The notes under the pieces are model-generated. The model was not told the origin of the DNA. It saw only the letters and a list, made by a program, of their open reading frames with translations, and ran no database searches. Shown one piece after another: positions 43,970-53,359 of a stretch of 64,000 nt of DNA (position 1 is its first letter; each line of letters begins with the position of its first letter). The stretch lies in the NCBI GenBank assembly GCA_963836005.1, contig CAWIHS010000001.1:1-64000 (forward strand), in the 5' to 3' direction. Position numbers and translations under genes: made by a program. The stretch comes from CAWIHS01 sp963836005. GTDB taxonomy: Bacteria; Pseudomonadota; Gammaproteobacteria; GRL18.

Positions 43970-46288
43970 ATGAAATTACGTATGCCGGGTTCTTTTTCCC
44001 AGGTCATCATCGGGTTAGTTCTTGGTATGTGCTTTGGTCTGTTTTTCGGAGAAGACATCAGGCTTATTGAAGATATAGGCACTGCCTATATTAGTCTATT
44101 GCAGATGAGTGTACTGCCCTATATTGTGGCTTCGCTGATCAGCGGCATCGGTCGACTATCCGTGGAACGGGCAGGCCAGATCGGCAAGGCAGGCGGCTTG
44201 TTGATTCTGCTTCTCTGGCTGATCGGTATGTTGACCGTGGTTATGCTGCCGCTGGCCTATCCTGACTGGCAAGCTTCCAGTTTTTTCAGCCGGGATGTCA
44301 TTAGTGAAAATGTGACATTTGATCCGGTTAGCCTGTATCTGCCGGCCAATCCGTTTAATGCCCTTGCGGAAACGGTTGTTCCTGCTGTGGTAGTGTTTAG
44401 TCTGGCAATGGGAGTCGCTTTAATAGGCATGCCTAAAACAGGCGGCCTGATACTGGCATTTGATAATATCAGCAAAGCCCTTAGCCGCATTACTTCCGCA
44501 GTGGTTAAACTGGCCCCCATTGGGGTGTTTGCCATCACTGCGGTTGCATTCGGCACACTTGAATTTGCTCAACTGAATCGCCTGCAGGTCTATTTATGGG
44601 TTTATATCGCAGGTTGGGCTATTCTGATTCTTTGGACTCTCCCGGTCATGCTGTCCGGTTCAACATCACTTTCTTATAGGGAAGTCTTACGCCAAAGCCG
44701 GTTACCAGTGATTACAGCCTTGGCCGTTGGAAGTGTTTTAGTGGTATTACCCATGATTGCCGAACGATGCAAGGACCTGCTGAAAGAACATCATAACTTT
44801 AGCGATGAAACGGATGCTACCGTAGATGTTCTGATCCCTACGGCTTATAGTTTTCCCAGTGCAGGAACCTTACTCGGACTGGGTTTTTTATTGTTTGCTG
44901 CATGGTTTGCCGGTTCTCCATTATCTTTAACCCAGTATCCGGAATTCATTATTACCGGTTTAATGACTGCATTTGGCAGTATGAATGTGGCCTTACCCTT
45001 TTTACTGGACCATTTCCGTCTGCCGACTGATCTGTTTGAACTGTTTCTATTGACCAGTCCTGTCACCGGGCGGCTGGCTACCGGACTTGCTGCAATGCAT
45101 GCAGTCGTGATCAGTTTAATGGGAGCCTATGCGGTCAGTAAAAAACTCAATTGGGTGCGTATGCTGCAAATTGCGGCAATAAGTCTGGGCATTACCTTTA
45201 TATTATTAACCTCATTAAGTTATGTTCTCAAGGGCGTCATACAATTCCATTATTCAGGCTATGATAACTTTGTCTCTATTGAACCTTTATTCCCCAGAGC
45301 CAGGGTTAAGCAAATTTCTAACCCAACCCCTTTATCAATGGATGAGCAAAAGCGTGAACGTCTGGATATCATCAAAGCAAGAGGCAGCTTACGCATCGGC
45401 TATTTACCCGATAGACTGCCCTTTGCACACCGTAATGAACTGGGACAGGTTGTAGGCTTCGATATGGAGTTGATGCATACTCTGGCCTCGGATATGGACT
45501 GCACACTGGAAGTTGTTAAATTGAAGTTTCCTGACAAAACTGAGGATTTAATCAAATTACTGGATAACGGAAGTATCGATATTTTAGTGGGAGGTATTGG
45601 TACGACTCCGCCCAGAATTTTAAAATATAATTTTACTCATAGTTATCTTGACGGAACTGTGGGTTTTATTGTGCCTGATCATCGTCGTGATGAATTCAAG
45701 GATCTGCAGATGATCCGCAAAATGCCTTCTCTTAAGCTGGCTATACCGCCTAACCACTATTTTAGAGAAATTATGCAAACACGCCTGCCCAATGCCGAGT
45801 TTATTGCAATCACTTCAATTCGTGAGTCTCTGAAAGGCGGTATGAAAGATGTAGACGCAATAGTGTCTCTTGCAGAAGGAAGTGCTGCATGGACCATGGT
45901 CTATCCTGACTATACCGTGGCTGTTCCAAAGGAACTACATTTAAAAACGCCGCTTGGTTTTGTGTTACCGCAAAATCAGCTGGGTTTCACTTTTGTGCTG
46001 AATAACTGGCTGGATCTGCAGCAAAGAAATGATACCCTCAGCAGAATATATAACCATTGGATTCTGGGTAAATTTGAGACTCCTAAAGAGCCGCGCTGGT
46101 CTATTATGAATAATGTCCTGCATTGGGATAAAACTGATGAAAATAACCTTACGGCGCCTGTCATTGAACAGGAAAACAAAGCGCTGGAAACAACTGAATC
46201 CGATACAATCACAGCAAAAGACAAGGACTCTTTAAAAAAATCCACAAAACAATCTCAGGAAAATACAACACCTGTTACTGAAAAATAA
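43970..46288 (+). CDS. sodium:dicarboxylate-type symporter fused to an SBP domain
   Basis: 772 residues. Residues 1 to about 420 form an SDF/DAACS-like membrane part with eight or so helices (VIIGLVLGMCFGLFFGEDIR; ISLLQMSVLPYIVASLISGI; LAPIGVFAITAVAFGTLEFA). The classic SSSSATLP and NMDGT motifs are absent; SFPSAGTLLGLGFLLF lies where they would be. Residues about 455-690 form a periplasmic binding domain of the SBP_bac_3 type (GSLRIGYLPDRLPFAHRNEL, VVGFDMELMHTLASDMDCTL, DNGSIDILVGGIGTTPPR). A polar tail of 60 residues ends it. The fusion would put the binding domain outside the inner membrane next to the pore. Amino-acid or carboxylate uptake, or sensing, is inferred. Confidence 0.82.
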   Translation: MKLRMPGSFSQVIIGLVLGMCFGLFFGEDIRLIEDIGTAYISLLQMSVLPYIVASLISGIGRLSVERAGQIGKAGGLLILLLWLIGMLTVVMLPLAYPDWQASSFFSRDVISENVTFDPVSLYLPANPFNALAETVVPAVVVFSLAMGVALIGMPKTGGLILAFDNISKALSRITSAVVKLAPIGVFAITAVAFGTLEFAQLNRLQVYLWVYIAGWAILILWTLPVMLSGSTSLSYREVLRQSRLPVITALAVGSVLVVLPMIAERCKDLLKEHHNFSDETDATVDVLIPTAYSFPSAGTLLGLGFLLFAAWFAGSPLSLTQYPEFIITGLMTAFGSMNVALPFLLDHFRLPTDLFELFLLTSPVTGRLATGLAAMHAVVISLMGAYAVSKKLNWVRMLQIAAISLGITFILLTSLSYVLKGVIQFHYSGYDNFVSIEPLFPRARVKQISNPTPLSMDEQKRERLDIIKARGSLRIGYLPDRLPFAHRNELGQVVGFDMELMHTLASDMDCTLEVVKLKFPDKTEDLIKLLDNGSIDILVGGIGTTPPRILKYNFTHSYLDGTVGFIVPDHRRDEFKDLQMIRKMPSLKLAIPPNHYFREIMQTRLPNAEFIAITSIRESLKGGMKDVDAIVSLAEGSAAWTMVYPDYTVAVPKELHLKTPLGFVLPQNQLGFTFVLNNWLDLQQRNDTLSRIYNHWILGKFETPKEPRWSIMNNVLHWDKTDENNLTAPVIEQENKALETTESDTITAKDKDSLKKSTKQSQENTTPVTEK

Positions 46289-46321
46289 AGTTTTAATCTG
46301 AATAATTCAGCAGCTCAGAGA

Positions 46322-47608
46322 TCATTCAGCAATAAACATCAGGCTTAAAAAGGGCCAGTAGGTGATAAGTAATACACAGCCCAGCAACAGGAGCATCATA
46401 ACAATGGTAGACAGATAAATTTCAGTGATGGGTTTGTTAAAACGGTAACTGGCAATAAACAGGTTCATGCCAACGGGCGGAGTAAGATAGCCAAGCTGCA
46501 TATTAGCAAGGAAAATAATTCCCAGATGTACCGGGTGTATACCAAAACCGATGGCAACAGGTACAATCAGGGGAGCCATAATGACGATGGCAGAAAAAAT
46601 ATCCAGAATTGCGCCCAGTAGCAGCAGGAAAATATTCAGCAATATGAGAAACGTTAGCGGGCTACTGACGTGTGATTTAATCCATGCAAATAATTTGAGG
46701 GGTATTTCAGCATCTATCAGGTAGTTAGTCATGGCTAATGCACAGCAAAGAATGAGCAAAATACCGCCAATCATGGTCATGGATTCTCTGATGATCTGCG
46801 GCAGCTGTCTGATGCTGACTTCCCTGTAGATAAACACCTCTACAATAATAATATAGAAAGCAGTCACTGCGGCTGCTTCGGAAACAGCAAAATAACCGCC
46901 GAAAATCCCGCCCAGGACAATGAACGGCAGGGGAATTTCCCAGATAGATTCACGAATGGCAGCAGCAAGATCCCGCAAATTGAAGGTTGTCCTCGGAATA
47001 GGCTCTTTTCTGGTGAACCAGAGTCCCCAGATAAACAATACAATGATCATTAGCAGTGTCGGCAATATACCAGCAACAAAAGCCTGTTCAATAGAAATGC
47101 TTTGTTCCATATTCATTTGCTGTACGATCACTACATATAATATCAGGGGTAATGATGGCGGCAATAACAGACCCAGACTGCCCGAGGTGGTGACCAGGCC
47201 CAGACTGAAGCGTTCTGGAAAGCCTGAACTTTTTAATGCCGGATAGAGTAAGGCGCCTATAGCTACGATAGTGACACCTGTTGCGCCGGTAAATGCAGTA
47301 AAAAAAGCACTGGAGATTAATGTCACTAATGCAAGTTCTCCAGGTAACCAGCCCAGCAGAGCCAGAGAAAGTCGAACGATGCGTTGCGAGGTTTGACTCT
47401 CGCTCATCACATATCCGGCGAATGTAAACAGAGGTAATGCGAGCAACATGGGAGTGTTGGTGAGTCGATAAATTTCGATGGGGATAACCGTCAGATCGAT
47501 CTCCTGCTGAAGAAAACCCAGTATGGCCACTGACAATATAAGCGTAAATAAAGGTGCGCCGAACCAGGCAAAAAGCAGCAGGGCTGATATGCTCAGGAAC
47601 AGAATCAA
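46322..47608 (-). CDS. dctM: TRAP transporter large permease DctM-like
   Basis: 428 residues, about twelve membrane helices. Family marks: IPIEIYRLTNTPMLLALPLF, STGATGVTIVAIGALLYPAL-like TGATGVTIVAIGALLYPALK, LGAILDIFSAIVIMAPLIVP and LGYLTPPVGMNLFIASYRF. Carries the transport path driven by a sodium gradient. Overlaps dctQ by four bases (ATGA). Last gene of a tatT-dctP-dctQ-dctM operon. Confidence 0.93.
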   Translation of the reverse strand: MILFLSISALLLFAWFGAPLFTLILSVAILGFLQQEIDLTVIPIEIYRLTNTPMLLALPLFTFAGYVMSESQTSQRIVRLSLALLGWLPGELALVTLISSAFFTAFTGATGVTIVAIGALLYPALKSSGFPERFSLGLVTTSGSLGLLLPPSLPLILYVVIVQQMNMEQSISIEQAFVAGILPTLLMIIVLFIWGLWFTRKEPIPRTTFNLRDLAAAIRESIWEIPLPFIVLGGIFGGYFAVSEAAAVTAFYIIIVEVFIYREVSIRQLPQIIRESMTMIGGILLILCCALAMTNYLIDAEIPLKLFAWIKSHVSSPLTFLILLNIFLLLLGAILDIFSAIVIMAPLIVPVAIGFGIHPVHLGIIFLANMQLGYLTPPVGMNLFIASYRFNKPITEIYLSTIVMMLLLLGCVLLITYWPFLSLMFIAE

Positions 47609-48117
47609 GCTTTGTTCCTTTGCTGCGGCTCAGTTTTGAAGAAAGATTTAAACAGGATCAGTAAGCTTGAAATCAAATAGCGTATGGCTATGGTGGCAAA
47701 TCCAAGAGGAATAATGGAGACAGTCAACCAGACAGGGATGTTTGCAAATGCAAGGGTCTGTTCCTGGTATTCCAGCAATACCAGATTTACACCATACCAG
47801 GCGACGATAAAACAAATGAACGCTGTAAACAGATAAACTACTGCCTGAGCAATCAATTTATTTTTTTCTGAGAGAAATTTAATGCCCAGATCAATACTGA
47901 TATGACGGTCATCTCGACTGGCAAACATTGCCCCCGCCATGCCAAGCCATAGTACCGAGATGCTTAAAAAACTGTCACCCCAGAAAATTCCGGAATCAAA
48001 AAAATTGCGTAAGGTGATTTGTAATACAGCAATAAAAAGTGTGACCAACAGGGCCGCAACAAGTACCACATCTTCCAGTTTGAGTAAATATCTATGTAGA
48101 GCTTTCAACAGCGGCAT
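47605..48117 (-). CDS. dctQ: TRAP transporter small permease DctQ-like
   Basis: 170 residues, four membrane helices. The DctQ signature is seen in FFDSGIFWGDSFLSISVLWL and GMAGAMFASRDDRHISIDLG. Pairs with DctM. Located 16 bp after the binding-protein gene. Confidence 0.92.
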   Translation of the reverse strand: MPLLKALHRYLLKLEDVVLVAALLVTLFIAVLQITLRNFFDSGIFWGDSFLSISVLWLGMAGAMFASRDDRHISIDLGIKFLSEKNKLIAQAVVYLFTAFICFIVAWYGVNLVLLEYQEQTLAFANIPVWLTVSIIPLGFATIAIRYLISSLLILFKSFFKTEPQQRNKA

Positions 48118-48133
48118 AAGTGTTCAAGGGATA

Positions 48134-49132
48134 CTATTTTGATCGATATTGTTGAAGTAGTTTATCAACTCTGGAAATGGTCTTTTTATCAACAAGCTTT
48201 GCTTTTTGCATACGTTCAATGGCAGCATCTGCATATTCTTTCCATTCCTTTTTTTCTTCTGCATCAGGAACAACAAACTTGATTCCCTGCTGCTTTAACA
48301 CAGCCAGTGATTCCTGATTATTGTCTTTATTCTGAGCATCAATTTTTGTGAAGATACTCCCCATGACCTCTCGTACAATTTGTTGATCAGCTGATTTAAT
48401 TTTTTTAAATACCCTGGCATCAAAAGCAAAAACACCCATGGAATACATTAGAGGTAAATCAGTAAGATATTTAATCTGAGTATGCCATTGCAGGGCAAGA
48501 GCTCCGATAGGTGACATCGCTACGGTATTGATCATGCCTGTTTGTAAACCAGCCAGAACATCGCCAAATGGTAAAGGTATGGGGCTAATCCCAAAAGCAG
48601 TAATTGCTTCCAGTGACGAGGGATCATTGGCTGGTACCCAGACTTTTTGCCGGCGAAGTTGAGTGATACTGGTGATCGGTTCATTGGTCGACATGATATA
48701 AGCAAAACCAGCTTCAGCCAGTCCAAGAGCTATAAATCCGTCTTTTTCAAATCCTTTTTGTACAATGGGATCATACACTTTTCTGATATGCGCAATTTCA
48801 TCCTGAGAACGGTATTTTAATAACAGGCCGAAAATCTGATAGTCTGTATTTTTTTTTATTAAAACAGAACCTGAGACGAGACCTCCATGTAACTGGCCAA
48901 TGCGTATTTTACGCAACACAGATTGATCATCTCCCATGACACCGCCTGGGTAGAATTTAAATTTGACTCTGCCCTGGGTTTGCTTTTCTATTTCATTACT
49001 TCCGGCTCGTATAGCCTGCATCCAGGCTGAACCTTCCGGTGAGATAGTGGCAATTTTAAATGTTTTTGCCTGGGCAGGTGTTATCAATAAAACTGCTGAG
49101 ACAATACATATCAGGATGAAAATATTACGCAT
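48134..49132 (-). CDS. dctP: TRAP transporter solute-binding protein DctP-like
   Basis: 332 residues. Signal peptide ends TPAQAKTFKIATISPEGSAW. DctP marks: QGRVKFKFYPGGVMGDDQSV, RKIRIGQLHGG, LRRQKVWVPANDPSSLEAIT. The arginine that usually binds a carboxylate is replaced in this LRRQKVWVP region, so the ligand may not be a simple dicarboxylate. With the TatT gene beside it, it is of the TatP type. Confidence 0.9.
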   Translation of the reverse strand: MRNIFILICIVSAVLLITPAQAKTFKIATISPEGSAWMQAIRAGSNEIEKQTQGRVKFKFYPGGVMGDDQSVLRKIRIGQLHGGLVSGSVLIKKNTDYQIFGLLLKYRSQDEIAHIRKVYDPIVQKGFEKDGFIALGLAEAGFAYIMSTNEPITSITQLRRQKVWVPANDPSSLEAITAFGISPIPLPFGDVLAGLQTGMINTVAMSPIGALALQWHTQIKYLTDLPLMYSMGVFAFDARVFKKIKSADQQIVREVMGSIFTKIDAQNKDNNQESLAVLKQQGIKFVVPDAEEKKEWKEYADAAIERMQKAKLVDKKTISRVDKLLQQYRSK

Positions 49133-49174
49133 ATTCTGCCTTGTTTTTCCACAATCATTATGAAAAATAAACCA

Positions 49175-50044
49175 TTAAAAGTAGTCGACGGATGATTTGA
49201 GTAATTCATCAGCACGCTGCTGTGCCAGAGTATTCATTAAAGTGAGATTATCGGCATGGGGATCAGCGGATAAGACTTCATTTAATAATTGATCATGCAA
49301 TGACTGATCAAAAACCAGCCGGGCATATTTTTCTGCATATAATACTTTTGCCATCAAATTTTCACCCTGTGAAATGTCAATGGCGCGTTCAAAATGCTCA
49401 CGGCCCTGTTCGGGTTTTCCTCCCAGTGAAGGAGGCAGCAGAGTGGATAATACGCCCATATAAAGGTGAGGCCCCCCGTGCTGCCAGGTTTCATCCAGTT
49501 CGATGATTCGCTGCATGATTAATTCAACCTGGGGTAATTGCGCCACAGCAGTCATTTTGGTGCTATTGGCCTGGATCCATCCCGCCCATGTGGTCGCGAA
49601 AGTATACCATAGACCGACATCCTGCTTATGCAGATTTTGCACGCTAGTGCTGAATTCATCAAAGGGTAATGTTCTCACTGCACACCAGGAGGACTTTTCC
49701 AGGCAAAGAGCCTGCTCTGCATAATCCAGGGCTTTTGAGGACATCCTCGCAGCCCGTTCTGGATCATCGACAAAAACCCCGGCATAAGCACTGTATAAAT
49801 TTGCCGCAGATGCTAACAATCGGCTATTCTCGGGGGAATCAAGTATAAAACTGTCCAGCAGCAACAGATAGGAGGGAGCACCGTCAGCTACAGTCTGAGG
49901 ATCATCTGAGTCAAGAATAGCGCGTGACAAATTATCTGACAGCTTACTGGTGGAAGAAGAAATAAGCGTCGAACAGCTTGACAAAAACAAGCATGAAGTC
50001 AGGATCAACGCTATATTTAATCGAGCTGTATATGGTAATAACAT
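49175..50044 (-). CDS. tatT: TatT-type TRAP-associated lipoprotein
   Basis: 289 residues with lipobox LFLSSC. Helical repeats follow, of TPR-like type (LLASAANLYSAYAGVFVDDP, ALDYAEQALCLEKSSWCAV, PEQGREHFERAIDISQGENL). This matches TatT, the trimeric lipoprotein that partners a TRAP binding protein (TatP), described from Treponema pallidum, where a hydrophobic ligand was proposed. First gene of the TRAP operon. The ligand of the present system is unknown; an acyl-CoA synthetase gene lies upstream. Confidence 0.85.
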   Translation of the reverse strand: MLLPYTARLNIALILTSCLFLSSCSTLISSSTSKLSDNLSRAILDSDDPQTVADGAPSYLLLLDSFILDSPENSRLLASAANLYSAYAGVFVDDPERAARMSSKALDYAEQALCLEKSSWCAVRTLPFDEFSTSVQNLHKQDVGLWYTFATTWAGWIQANSTKMTAVAQLPQVELIMQRIIELDETWQHGGPHLYMGVLSTLLPPSLGGKPEQGREHFERAIDISQGENLMAKVLYAEKYARLVFDQSLHDQLLNEVLSADPHADNLTLMNTLAQQRADELLKSSVDYF

Positions 50045-50093
50045 AGATCAAAATTATAGGTAATTCATTACTGCTTTACAACTTTATCCAGCC

Positions 50094-50280
50094 TGGCGAC
50101 GTAGAGAGAATTGCTGGTGTCGTGGGAGGCAGGATGGCTGAAAGGATGAGGGACGTATTTACAGCGTCTTCCGGGCAGTTAATTGCAGCTGTATTTCCAC
50201 AGGATCAGCAGAAATGGTTGCAATGCCATGACGAGAGGCCGGAGCTTAAAGCCATCCATTGAAGTCAACAAACGCATGTG
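50094..50280. repeat. strongly decayed core module
   Basis: Contains GACGTATTTACAGCGTCTTC, GGGCAGTTAATTGCAGCTGT and GACGAGAGGCCGGAGCTTAA, decayed versions of the shared family A/B core. No ends recognised. Confidence 0.5.
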
Positions 50281-50315
50281 TATCCCTGAAAACATATGTA
50301 AGGAAGATTCCCTGT

Positions 50316-52160
50316 TTATGGGTGCCCTGCATACAATTGTTCGATATCGGCTTGAAAATATTCGTGTAGTTTATTTCTTTTCAACTTCATTGTAGGTGTC
50401 AAAAAGCCGTTTTGTGTTGTCCATGGCTGCGTTACCAGTTTAACCTTGCGTATTTGTTCGTAGCCTGGAAATGCATCCAGTCGTGCGGCAATTTTTTCAA
50501 TAACGTTATCATGCAATGCCTTACTATTCAAGGACTTTTCTAGGTCTGAATCATTGCCTGGGGTTGATTTATTGAGCTCAGCGTATTGCTCTGAGTTAAG
50601 TACGATAATGGCACTAAGATAGGGCCTGGCTTCACCAATGAGCATCACCTGTTCAAACAATGGATCACTGCAAATGGCCATTTCCAGATCCGCAGGGGAT
50701 ACTTTTTCCCCATTACTTAAAACCAGAATATCCTTTATTCTGCCGGTGATGTATAAATGATCATCGCGCATTTCTGCCAGATCTCCGGTATGCAGCCAGT
50801 GCTGTTCATCGAAAATATCCTCGCTGGCCTGTTTTTGTTTCCAGTATCCAAGCATGACGCAGGGCGAGCTGACCAGTAATTCCCCCTGGTTGCTGAAACG
50901 GGTCTTGATTCCGGGTAAAATCTGTCCGACACTGAAAGGATCATTGTCTTCCAGTTTATTGGTACTGATCACCGGGGCTGTTTCAGTGAGACCATAGCCT
51001 TGTGTGATGGTCACACCCAAGCCGATGAAAACACGTGCAATGTCATGGGATAAAGCTGCACCACCGCTAATGGCTACGCGTATTCTGCCTCCCAGTTTTG
51101 CAGTTACCTTGCTGGCAACCAGATGGTTTAAGAGCGGCCATAACAGCAAGTCAGCGGTCCACTTCTGACGGTGCTGTGAATATTGAAAACGTTTCCAGCC
51201 GATATTAACGGTTAAGGTAAATAATGTCCGAGCCAGGCCTGATTTTTGTTCAAGCTGTGACTTGATTTTATAGTACACACGTTCAAATATCCTTGGCACG
51301 GTTACCAGTACGGTAGGTTTAACCGTTTGCAGATCCTCCCCCAGTTCCTCAATGGAGCGGGCATAAGCAACTTCTGCGCCAGACATCATGGGAATATAAT
51401 AGCCTGCAGTGCGTTCAAACATATGCGATAAGGGTAAAAAAGATAAAAACAAATCATCATTTCTGCAGGGAACGGCAGAAATGGCAAACCAGGTATTGTA
51501 CAGAATATTATTGTGGCTGAGCATTACCCCCTTGGGTTTACCCGTTGTCCCTGATGTATAAACAATGGTGGCCAGCTCATCACCATGACCTTTAAAGTGT
51601 ACATAATCTTCACTGCTAAGTGGTTCTGTTCCGGCAAGATCATTAAAAACGTCGTTAACAGAAACAAGGTTCAGCGATAAATCCGTTGGTAAACTATTTG
51701 CAGCGGTATTTGCAATGCTTACAATGCTTGCAAGGTGTTCTAATTGCGTGCTGAAGTTCGTTAGTTCCTGTAACTGCTGCGGGTTTTCAAGAAGTATTAA
51801 CCTGACCCTGGCTTCATTTAGAATATAAACAGTGTTTTCCAGTCTGTCATTACTATATAGTGGCACTACTATCAGCCCTAAGGCAAGCGCAGCCTGTTCC
51901 ATAAAAATCCATTGCGGACAATTTTTTAGCATTATCGCTACACTGTCACCCTGCTTTAGCTGGAAATGCATGAGTAACTTTTGCCATTTTACCACTTCAT
52001 GCAGGGAAGCTTTCCAGCTAAATGTCATCCATCCATTAGTCTCAGGATCATAACAGTGATAAGCGGTTTTATCCGGCGTACGCTTGACCCGCTGATAAAA
52101 AAGTCCACTTAAACTTTGTGCATGTTCAGGAGAGATAGGCGTTATAAGTGGATTGTTCAT
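50316..52160 (-). CDS. long-chain fatty-acid-CoA ligase (FAA1/FadD15 type)
   Basis: 614 residues. AMP-binding motif YTSGTTGKPKGVMLSHNN at 207-224; later GYGLTETAPVIS, HTGDLAEMRDDHLYITGRIK and a C-terminal lysine region NGFLTPTMKLKRN. The LVKWQKLLMHFQLKQGDSVA-type start and the long form fit the long-chain acyl-CoA synthetase group. Activates a fatty acid with ATP and CoA in the cytoplasm. Upstream of the TRAP operon on the same strand; a decayed repeat lies between. A 3-hydroxyacyl-CoA dehydrogenase relic lies just upstream, so a former beta-oxidation locus is likely. Confidence 0.92.
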   Translation of the reverse strand: MNNPLITPISPEHAQSLSGLFYQRVKRTPDKTAYHCYDPETNGWMTFSWKASLHEVVKWQKLLMHFQLKQGDSVAIMLKNCPQWIFMEQAALALGLIVVPLYSNDRLENTVYILNEARVRLILLENPQQLQELTNFSTQLEHLASIVSIANTAANSLPTDLSLNLVSVNDVFNDLAGTEPLSSEDYVHFKGHGDELATIVYTSGTTGKPKGVMLSHNNILYNTWFAISAVPCRNDDLFLSFLPLSHMFERTAGYYIPMMSGAEVAYARSIEELGEDLQTVKPTVLVTVPRIFERVYYKIKSQLEQKSGLARTLFTLTVNIGWKRFQYSQHRQKWTADLLLWPLLNHLVASKVTAKLGGRIRVAISGGAALSHDIARVFIGLGVTITQGYGLTETAPVISTNKLEDNDPFSVGQILPGIKTRFSNQGELLVSSPCVMLGYWKQKQASEDIFDEQHWLHTGDLAEMRDDHLYITGRIKDILVLSNGEKVSPADLEMAICSDPLFEQVMLIGEARPYLSAIIVLNSEQYAELNKSTPGNDSDLEKSLNSKALHDNVIEKIAARLDAFPGYEQIRKVKLVTQPWTTQNGFLTPTMKLKRNKLHEYFQADIEQLYAGHP

Positions 52161-52207
52161 AACAATATTCCTTGCTATTGGCAGAAGCTTATTGATGCAT
52201 GGACTTA

Positions 52208-52462
52208 CATCTTACTTATTTACTTATGAATAATCATGCGTTTGTTGCAGAAGACGCCGTAAATACGTCCCTGTAGGCTTTATGTAGCCATCCCTGGCTA
52301 GATAAACTTGACCTACAAGGACGACTTCGGCTCCTGCCTCTCGCATGCATTTCCACCATCCATGGTGGTCATGTAGGGAATGCAGATCACGCAGGAGCAA
52401 TTATCTGCCTTCCACATGCACATGCTTATCCTTACACAATTTTGCTTAAGTACATACCTATG
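52208..52462. mobile_element. family B element, copy 3
   Basis: 255 bp with right end CTTAAGTACATACCTATG and decayed left end CATCTTACTTATTTACTTAT. Flanks TGGACTTA (52200-52207) and TGGACTAA (52463-52470) match at 7 of 8 bases. The interior is the same hairpin chain as at 42344, in the opposite orientation. Confidence 0.82.
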
Positions 52463-52541
52463 TGGACTAAATTGTCTCCATCCATAAAATACAGCATTGC
52501 ATGCTCTTGTACCTCATGGACATCTGATTGGGAACAGTTAT

Positions 52542-52782
52542 TTAATGTAATAAAAGTGACAGCTGTTGCCAGCCGTGCACTGGTTTAAATCGTTCACCAA
52601 AATTTCGTGATAACGTAACAAGTCTATTATTCATTAACTGTATACCCTGTTGTTCTATATAATGCAGCGGACCTCCCAGAAATGGCGCAAATCCGGCGCC
52701 AAATATGAGGCCTGCATCCAGCAGATCAGCATTCTCAACGACTTTGTTTTCCAGACAGGCGAGAGATTCATTAAATAGTCTG
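52542..52782 (-). pseudogene. 3-hydroxyacyl-CoA dehydrogenase (FadB/FadJ) C-terminal relic
   Basis: Reads RLFNESLACLENKVVENADL, LDAGLIFGAGFAPFLGGPLH, YIEQQGIQLMN, then FGERFKPVHGWQQLSLLLH and stop. This is the typical end of the beta-oxidation multifunctional enzyme. Everything upstream is missing; a CATACGTAGGTACTTAAGG family-B end touches the break. The adjacent acyl-CoA synthetase gene is intact. Confidence 0.85.
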
Positions 52783-52970
52783 AATACATACGTAGGTACT
52801 TAAGGAAATTATCGTTAAATTTCATATAAATACCTTCCTGTTTTTATTGTATTTCGGCATAAAATGCCGGTTCTAATGCATTTTCTTTACCCGCCGTTTT
52901 CGATCCGCACGAACCGCACTTGAGATTAGTACTCGTTTTAAGCCCTTAGCTCTTAACCCATATTTATCCA
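52783..52970. other. relic region between repeats
   Basis: Starts with a solo family-B end (ACATACGTAGGTACTTAAGG at about 52785-52804). On the minus strand a short frame reads LKCGSCGSKTAGKENALEPA with a stop soon after, perhaps the tail of a zinc-binding protein. No intact gene. Confidence 0.35.
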
Positions 52971-53197
52971 GTATGTAAAAACCTTGTCAGCAACCACTTT
53001 CATCAACTCAGCCAGGGCACAAAATATTGCCGTAACCCATTGAAATAATGTTATATTTCTTTCTCTTTTGGTAAACCCTGTGACTTTGCCGAGTTTGTTC
53101 ATTTTGAAGTCTTTTTGTTGAAAAAATAATTGCCTGAGTAACAATTATTTGATCATCAAATTGGCTTCATTTCAACTTCTAAAGATCTTCCCTATGA
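52971..53197 (-). pseudogene. IS4-type transposase N-terminal relic, copy 1
   Basis: Reads MNKLGKVTGFTKRERNITLF, QWVTAI, then after an internal deletion ALAELMKVVADKVFTYWIN. This resembles the start of IS4-family transposases. The upstream 90 bases, to TTCATAGGGAAGATCTTTAG, are shared with the second copy and mark the element end. Both copies stop at the same place (TGGATAAATA), and the catalytic DDE part is absent. Confidence 0.72.
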
Positions 53198-53359
53198 ATG
53201 TATTCTATTAGCAGCATCATGATCAGCACAAAGCTGGTGATCATTAATGCATGCTTAAAAACGCCAATAATCATGATTGTATTCCTTTGAGCAGGTGCGA
53301 GTTAAAAACAGATGACATGAAGATATTTCTCTGTATTGCCATCAACCAGACTCTTATCT
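53198..53359. other. short intergenic stretch
   Basis: No gene or site recognised between the IS relic and the end of the radical SAM gene. Confidence 0.35.
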
